Assembly: GCA_030142905.1 (NCBI GenBank)
Contig: JASJOG010000044.1
Location: forward strand, 1,570,001-1,634,000
Source of the DNA: Heliopora coerulea
Taxonomy: Eukaryota > Cnidaria > Anthozoa > Scleralcyonacea > Helioporidae
Length of the DNA stretch: 64,000 nt
Reading direction: 5' to 3'
The notes beneath the pieces were generated by a model, which was not told the DNA's origin, did no database searches, and worked only from the letters and a program-made list of their open reading frames with translations. A program made the position numbers and the translations under genes. Below are positions 11,101-20,100 of the stretch, piece by piece. Numbering within the stretch: the first letter of the stretch is position 1; the number at the start of each line of letters is the position of its first letter.

Positions 11101-14100
11101 CCATCCTAATTCCTCAAGTTAATTTTAGATTTCATCAAAAAGAAAATCAAAAATAAAACAACTTTTTTTCCATCCTGCATGAAACTGCCTGTTGTATGGC
11201 TTTTTAGCCAGTGTCAAAGTTTGTAATAATGAACATAATCATGTTGGTCAGTGCATTAAATATCCCATTACATGTTCGTTCTCGATTTGCCACTCAATCC
11301 TGGAATCGCTTTTGTACTTGTGCGAGATAAGACTCGCCAAACACGGGTGGAATGCTTTTGCGCAGAAATCTTGAATGTCTTGCTCATCTAAAGACAACTT
11401 TAGAGAGATAGGTTTTGGTGCATATTCCTGATGTGGATGCAAAATTTGTGTAAACAAACGAATTTCCATGAATTGCTCGATTTGTTGAACATTGGACGTT
11501 TGAAGCTGTAGTCCAAATGGATCGTTTTGACGTTATATTTGAAGGTAACGCCTGTGTGAGCCATTGCCTCGTTCAATGCGTTACCCTCTGTTGATGCAAT
11601 CTTGTGCGAAAGGCGCCAAAAAAAGACTTAACCCTAGGATAAGGAGTTGGGGAAAGTGTATGTATATGCAAATAATTTGAAGTGACATTCTGTCCTCCGT
11701 TTCAGTAAGCCCTCGATGTCAACTGGAACTGCGGGACGTCGCTGTAAACCGCCGTTCCACAGTGCGGCTGTCGTGTGAAATGCTGGCGAGCCCAAAACCT
11801 AGCATCCAATGGGAAAAAGATTCTAAACTACTGCAAGAGTGTGCGCAAATCAAGATCACGCGAGAATCCTTCATGAACACACTCGAGATAACGGAAACTG
11901 ATTTCGATGACAGTGGGGTGTACACCTGTACGGCAACTAACGAGATTGGTCGGGTTACCACGTCGTGTATCGTACAAGTACGAGGTAAGGTAACAGGGCG
12001 AACATGGTGAATGTACTGGCTTAAAGTTATGGCAGACGATTGAATGAACGTGCGGTGATCGTCCGTCTTGACTCCAGATCTGCTGTTGTATTTGGTCAAT
12101 TCCAACTAAGTGTCCTATTTAAACTACTGCCTAACTAGAACATATTTAGGAGTACATTTGATTGTACTGGATTACTCTGTCAGTTACAGCTGAAGTGTTT
12201 TTTCTAGCACATTGACTCCTGAAGAAGACAAATGTCGACTTCAAGATATTTTGGGGTTTTTTATGATTAAAAGATGATTTTCTTTGGTCGGAAAGGAAAC
12301 TTCAACATCATCAGAAGGGTTAAAACGTGACTCCATGAAGAAACTGGAGAAGCCACGTTCTACATTGCCATGTTGTGGTCGTCTGCTTTGCCAACTTTTT
12401 AAGCTTCCATTTTGGTTCTCAGTGTGCTTTGTCTTACTTTCACCATTCTTTGCTTTGCTTTGCTTTGCTTTGATGAGTTCCTCTTTGGTTCTTTTTGTTT
12501 GTGCATTTCTTTAATTTACTAAAGTTGTCTTTTGTTTCCCGCCCATTAGACAAACCCTCGTCTCCTTCGAGGCCGACCGTCACAGAAATCACTTCATCGT
12601 CCGTCATCGTGAAATGGAATGCGCCGGACTGCGACGGTAATAGCCCGATCACCGCGTACACTGTGGAGTGTAAGGAAACTGGGGTGAGCCAGTGGCAAGC
12701 CCCAGTCCCTTTTATCGCGACAACGTCAACTGTTGTCGACGATCTTACCCCGGGTTCTTCGTATCAGTTCCGAGTTAGTGCGAACAACGTGGTGGGAATC
12801 AGCAAACCCAGTCCCCCAACGGATCCACTCACGCTTGACGTCGGTAATGGTAAGTAAAACAAAACTCTAGCGTCCTAAGACCCGCTTGCATTAGCAATCT
12901 TTACAGCGGCTTTTTTGTGTGACACACAGGATCGTTTCAAATGACGATTTTTAACGCAACGAATATTGCCGTCACAGTTGTTTTGTGCAAAATGCCATTA
13001 CTTAACAATTTTTTACGGAATCTTGTGGCAGCAGACTGTGATCGAAATTGTCGTGTGTAACATCACCTCAATGAACTCCGAAAAGACTGGGACTATATCT
13101 GGTAGTACCAGGCTTCACGATTGAATGAAGTCGACATGGGGGCAGCCATGTGGGTCAAAAACACGCGTGCGAAAAAGTTGTATTGAAGCTTTACTTTTCA
13201 TGGACAGTTAATTCTCACAAATGTGCAGTCCTAGCAATATTGTCCTCTACTTATTGAGGATAAAAAAGAAAACTGTCAAAAAATCTGAAATTTGGGTGAG
13301 GTTTTTCGCAACAGATTACGTGTTTTATCGCGTAGGGGACTACTGGGATGACCTGCAAATTGACCTACATGTCAGCCTCCATGTTGGCTTCAAAATACAG
13401 TTTGCAGGTGTCGTTCTAGTCTGTTTAGAGTTTGATGTATCACCTTGAGAATAAATGCGATTATGCAACCAACCATGATGACATATGTTGGCATGATGAT
13501 ATAGGTATAACACGTCTGACCATACCATATTTGAACTCGATGTAATTCTAATGCCACAGACAGACGATGTTATCGGTTTTTACATCAGCGCAGATGTAGT
13601 CTGTGTCACTGTGGCCATCAGGCCGTCATCCGGGATGGCTACAGTTTTCTGAACAAATCCTGATATCAAGCCTCATGTAGAGCCGGCGTTAAGTATGTAC
13701 CCAAGCGACGTTAACTCATAGAACAGCCACAAAATATTGGCAACATGAAAATCCTTTGTCTGGCAAGCCTTTCACACTTGATATAGCGTGCCCCTGCTAA
13801 GAAGCGCACGGCTCTAAAGTGACTGATTAAAAAGAAAATATATATAAATCCAAGATCTGTCATGTCTCACAGTTTCGCTTGTTTGATTGGAAACCATGGT
13901 GGAATTCAGTGAGCATGAATAGGCGCGAGTGCCTCCTAGTTCTTGTCATAATTTTTATCGAAAGTTCTCGTCCTGTTTCTGAGAACCGTGATAGTGAACG
14001 GAGATGAAATCAACTTTCGTGCAAAGTCTTGTCCGTGAATGCATGTGGACTTTCGTCTTCACTTGACCGTGGTACGGCTCCGATTCAAACGACACGAAGT

Positions 14101-17100
14101 TCACTTACGATTCTGATACGTCACTTAAAACCCGGACCTGTTTAGTTGTGTATTATCCATAGACATTGATTGACGGCTTATTGATAGTAATGGAGCACTT
14201 GTCAGCTAAATATTCAGACACGGTAATTACCAAGGCACTTCGATGTAAATTGGTAAGACCTTTGACTTAACCAACCCAACCTTGTAATGTCCTTATTTAA
14301 GGGATCCTCAAGACTACTGTTGGTTTCTACACATTGCAGGGTGTCCTTGTAATATTCCGTTTGCTTTACTCCATGGCTACTGCCGTATCTGACGCACAAC
14401 TATTATTGCATAGTTGTATAGATAACTTTGTTTTGAACCACAGGAGGAGGTAGTTACCGTGGCGCCTTTCATTGTACAGCTGTGGACATCCGTTTAACTA
14501 TATTTATCTTGTCGTTTTCAGGTGAAACTATCCTATAATACTCAGTGTAACTTGAAGGGAAGAGGACAAGGATCACTTTGCTCCATTAGTTCTAAAATCA
14601 TGCCAGTACGAACAAGGAGAATAAAATCAGAAACTTTTTTAAACAGATAAACATTAAATAACACTAACTGTGAACATTATTAACGGCAGTGTACTGTAAT
14701 ACGTAGGTGTATAAACTATATTTATATGGGAAATAGAATTGTGTAAATACGTTAACATTGCTTTAAAGACAGCTAGTAAAAAGAATAAAATGGTTATTTA
14801 AACTCGAAACACGGGTCGCCTTGCTTGCTCAAAACTCCAAGAAACCGTACCCCGAATAACGAAAGTAGACTTTTCATGGTCTGCTGGTGAATTATTAATT
14901 CTCTCGAAATCTCTTTGTCAAGCGTAGACAAAACGTAGCCAAACTATTTGAAATATTTAATCAACATCATCTCGCCGCAATGAAATGAAAAACATAGCAT
15001 GCAGCTGTTGCCTTATTCATTGAAATTGAACACAGGTGTTAAACCGTATATCATTCTTTAGTTTATCATTTGTTCATTTGTACTTAAAAGGCGTTTCAAT
15101 TTGACATGATTGATTGATTGCCCAGAGTGGCTATAATTGTCTCCCAGCTCGCGTAAATTTGCAAAACAAATAGTTGAAGGAGTTAATAATTTACAATATT
15201 TATAATTTGTTATGGTGTTTACCAGTGGGTTGCGTCAACACATAAACCATTCAGGCGAAGCAATTTCATCGTTTCATTTTTATCGCTGAATCATGTTTGG
15301 TAAAACTCGTTAATCACGGTAATGAAATCCCTCACTTGATTATTTAATGCAAGTGATTGGTTTCAGATACCTTTCTTTTTTGAACAAGAAGTATTTCAGC
15401 GATCAGCTACCCATCAGGCGAGCCGTGGTTAACATTTAAATTAATGTCATAACTTTACATTTTTACTGACAGCTAAATATAAGTGTGAGTTAATGTTGTT
15501 TAAAGCATCAAGAATCGAAAGTAAACGCTAACTTAAATTATAAAGACGTTGTAAACGGAAAGGAGTTTAAAACAAATACGATTTTGAAGGCATTATTTTG
15601 GTCTAAAACAAAGTATCGTTAAAATATCTAAACGGTCAATATAAAACATTGTATTAAATTAAAGCTCTTTGTTCAAAGTGATCGTCCTACCTCTTCAATT
15701 ATTTACTGACCACCACTGGTATTAGTTTTGAAAACTTCCTTTCCATAATCTTATTGTGTTCGCATCTTTTTAGGGAAACACCCAAGAGATTGCGGCAAAG
15801 ACGCGGTTACGTGGAAGCAAAATATTGACGAACACCACAATGTTTATGCAGAGTTAGGAAGGTACGGATAAATACTTAATATAAACATTAACCCACGCCT
15901 ACGAATGTGGGTGGGAGGACTTCAAGAAGCGAAACGTAGCATGTCAAGGTGCAGTTTTGAAAAGTTCTGCGTCAAATTGCTTCAATTGTAAACTTAGGTT
16001 TTATGACGTAAACGAGGTCTTCTCAACTCTGGCAACTTTCTTTTTCGTTTTAAAATGAGAAGTGCTTGTGGCAAACGTAGTTATCATGTAATTTAGGACA
16101 TAATTGGTTACGAAACAACACTTAATTTGCTAAGTTTGCATATACACTGCATTAACATAACTAGTGTCGTGGCACTGGGAGTGTTCCTCGAGATGTTCTA
16201 CGATTCATCTCCACACATTTGACAAGTTTACTCGACGAATTTGTTGAACAATTCGTGAAGTTCGTTGAACAATTCATGGACTCCGTGGGAACTTCGCGTT
16301 GACTGGTTTTGATTTTTTTTTTCTTGAAAAATCACAAACTAATCAAATTGACGTTCACAGGAAGTCCATAAATTGTCAACAAACTTCATGAATAGTTTGA
16401 CGAATTCATGAAATGAAATTTTCTGTGTGAGGAAATAAATTACGGAACTTGTTGCGGAAAACGTCCAATGTTATAAGCCTGGTTTTCGCACAGTCATATC
16501 GGTCAGGGTGCGTTTAGGCCATGTTACACGAAAGACGTTTTAACGCCGATTCGCATTGCAAATCACAATATACGAAGACTCGCGCTTGTCACTTGTTTAT
16601 GCAACTTCTTTTGCATTACAAATCGGCAAAACTACTCCCAAGTCACGTGGCACTTACGATAACAGGAGGACTAGGCTTAAAGTTGTATCCAATTCGGGTT
16701 TTTACTTATGACAACCGAGAAATGCTCAAACAAGATGTTTCTTAAGCTAGAAAACTATCGTCGACCGACTGTAAGACTTGTTAGCGAACCGTCTGCGGCT
16801 GTATGAGTACCAGGCTTCGGACTCATTGTTTAGAGGGCTTGTCAGTCTGACGCAAACTACCTAAGTACAATTTCCTTTAACTTGTCACACAAGCTTTTAG
16901 TAAGTCTGCGCTGACGTTTGTTATCTTTTTCGACTACGTTTGCGAAAGTCAACGAAAATGTAGTTGATAGTTAGTTACGTGTCGTTCTTTTGTGTGTCTG
17001 GCGTCGTGATGTTGGGATTTGAGTAAACGTTGGGGTTGGTTAACGATTTAACGGGCATGCGCCATTTGGTAACTTATTCATTTTACCTGTAGCTGACGCC

Positions 17101-20100
17101 AGACAATTTTACTCTGACTATCGCCAGACAATTTCACTCTGACTATCGCCAGACAATTTCACTCTGTATTTATTTGATCATTTATTTGTTTATACATTTA
17201 TTCACGATAAATTACAAATAGTACAGAGGTATTTCACTGATCTAAAATTTAAAATAAATCAAAGGACCTTTGAGGGCGACTCACTGATGTGAAAAAAGGC
17301 AGTGGATAAAAATTTGCACACCTTCCGTGTAGAAACTCAGTGAGCGATGCCATTTGTTGAATCTTGGTGTAACGGACTAACGGGCCGAGTAATCTGGTAC
17401 CCTGCCTGGTTTTAACACAGCGCGCAAAGCAACCTGATTCATTCGCAAAAGTTTACACCGTTGAAATGGGCGAGTGATCGTAATGACTCACAAATGCTGC
17501 TACGCAGCATACGTGGGTCAAAAAGCCTCTTAAAATAACGTGAAATTATTCAAAAACTCTTCGCGGTCGCTTAAAACTCCAAATGTTGTCTTCTTTTAGA
17601 GGGCGATACTCGGTCGTCAAAAAATGCGTGGACAAAACAACCGGCAAGGAATACGCTGCAAAATTTATCAAGAAGAGGATGTGTTCGCAGCAACACGTCG
17701 AAAGAGAGGTTTCCATTCTACGTCGTTTGAAACATCCTAACTTGAATGTAATTGTGGACTCGTTCGAGAACGACAAAAATTGGATCCTGGTCCTGGAACT
17801 CTTACCAAATGGAAGGCTGTTCGACTCCATTGTGGTGGCAGACCCATGGACCGAGAAAGAAGCCGTGGGGTTTGTGAAGCAAATTCTCGAGGCTGTTCAA
17901 CATCTCCATGATTGTCGGGTGGCGCATTTAGATTTGAAGGTGAGCCTGACCGTTCTTTTTTCTTTTATTTCCCCTGCATCGTTAATGTCTTTTCCGTTAT
18001 TTCGAATCCTGTCATCATTTGGATTGTGTTGATTTCCTTCCTTGTCCCCGCTCCCTTAATCCCCCTCTACCTCATCCGCTTTCTGCTTTTCATTAGTCTC
18101 GTCGTTTGTTGTGTGTTCCATTTGTATATCTATTCATTGTCTTTGTTTTTCTTGCTATCAATTTGTATTTCCCGATTGTTCATTTTTTCCATTTTCCGCT
18201 TTCTCGTCATCACTTTTTCGTTGTTTTTCTTGCTTTTCTTCGTGTGTTTCCTTCGACCTTTGTCCTCCCATGACCCTACTCTCTTCCCTTTCCCTTTGAA
18301 TCTGTCAACTTCACTTCTGTTCTTTCACATCTCTCTCGACGTCCCCTCGTCTCCTTTAATATCCCCCCGTTTCCTGCCACGTCTGTCAATTACCTTCAAC
18401 GTTTCTTAGTTTCTTTCGTCTCTTAAAAAGTTTCTTTCATGTCTTTCAGCTCGCCTTCGTCTACCTTCACCTTTTCCTTTAATTCTCTTCACATCTTAAC
18501 TCTCGACATTTTTCTCTTTCAGCCTTTCCCCTCTCCATTCTTTTTTCTTATTTTCGTCCTCCTTCCACTTCTTTTGGAAATCCCTGGGTCTGCGTGTCCG
18601 TGTGTTTTCTTAATTCACCCGTTAACTTTAAGAAACGACCAAATTTTTCTTTCAGCCCGAAAACTTGTTGCTTGATAGTGGACCTATACCTAAAGTAAAA
18701 CTTGTCGACTTTGGAGACGCCTTTACAATGTCTAAGGAAAACATTATCCCAGACCTTCTCGGAAACCCAGAATTCTCTGGTAAGCAGACAAAAACGACGT
18801 TATCCGTGATATTTGGTTTTTGATATGTTCAGATTGTACGGCTGGAACTGTTTTTTTCTTCGTCTTTCTATTCGAGCGTTTATCTGGTAATCCTTGACTT
18901 ATCTTATACCTTTTGTACGAGTATACACACTTAACGTTATTACCTCCTCCATTTTCTCTATGATCATGCACCGATCTGGCGTTCTCGATCGTTTTGCTGA
19001 GATCTAGTTGCACTGAGTTCGAAGTGACCGAGGTATCAAGAAAACGGGTTCATGTTTTACTGAAAACATCCGAAATGAAGACAACATTTACCTTAACATT
19101 TAGTATTGACGTGGGTCGTTAGGTAGTAGTGATCCTAGAAGGCTGATCAACCCAATGAAGCTACCGATGACTCCAAGCTTTGTCTCGACCCTAATGCACA
19201 CCATGCACGTTTGATGACGTAGGCAGTGCTCATACTTTGTTTTACTCCATTGGCAACGTAGTACGTAAGCTAGCCAACCATGTTTCAGTGATGGTCACCT
19301 TATTTCCAAATTTGTGAATGTAATTTGCATTTTGTTATTTCTTCCAGCTCCAGAGATTATCCGCGGCCTTCCAGTCAGTGTGGAAACTGACGTGTGGTAA
19401 GGACATCAGTTTTATTTTGTGATTTCGTTTCTCGTTCTCGAGCCTCACAACCATGTGATTTTAATGCATTAGCTGAGACGTTCGTTTCTTTTGTTTTTGT
19501 GTTTTGTTCTTAGGAGTGTTGGCGTAATCGTTCACGTTATGTAAGTCTCGCCTTAATTTCATTTAATTCACGTCTTTAACTTATCTCAATCAACTCAATC
19601 AAATCTATATAACCTATCTCAATCAACTCTTTTTCGGCAAAATCATTTTTTTTTTACTCAGACAAACGCGGGGCGAGTTTACTCCTTGAGGAAAGACAAC
19701 CTGCCGAAAAAGTGTTCAGACTTAATCGTGTCACCTCATTGTATATCCGTGCACTACATTGTTGAACCACGAGTTATGGCTGGTCCAAAAAACGCTTTGA
19801 AAAATCAAATCAGAAAACATATTTTCACGGATTTTTATGGAACTCCTAAAATGATCACCTTTGTCATATGAGTAAGAAGGGTCAGTTCCCCACCCAACAC
19901 CCTTACCACAAGGCTCTATAAATATTTCTGCTTGATCCAACGCTACTCCGATTTGAGCGTACAAGAATACATGGCTGCCTGACCAAATTCAAAGAAACAG
20001 AACCAAGTTACAAAACATTGTTGCATTTTCATGTCTAACCCGTAGTAGTTTATGGTTAGGTGTTAAATAAGATGTTCATCGTCCTCTTCAGGCTGACTGG

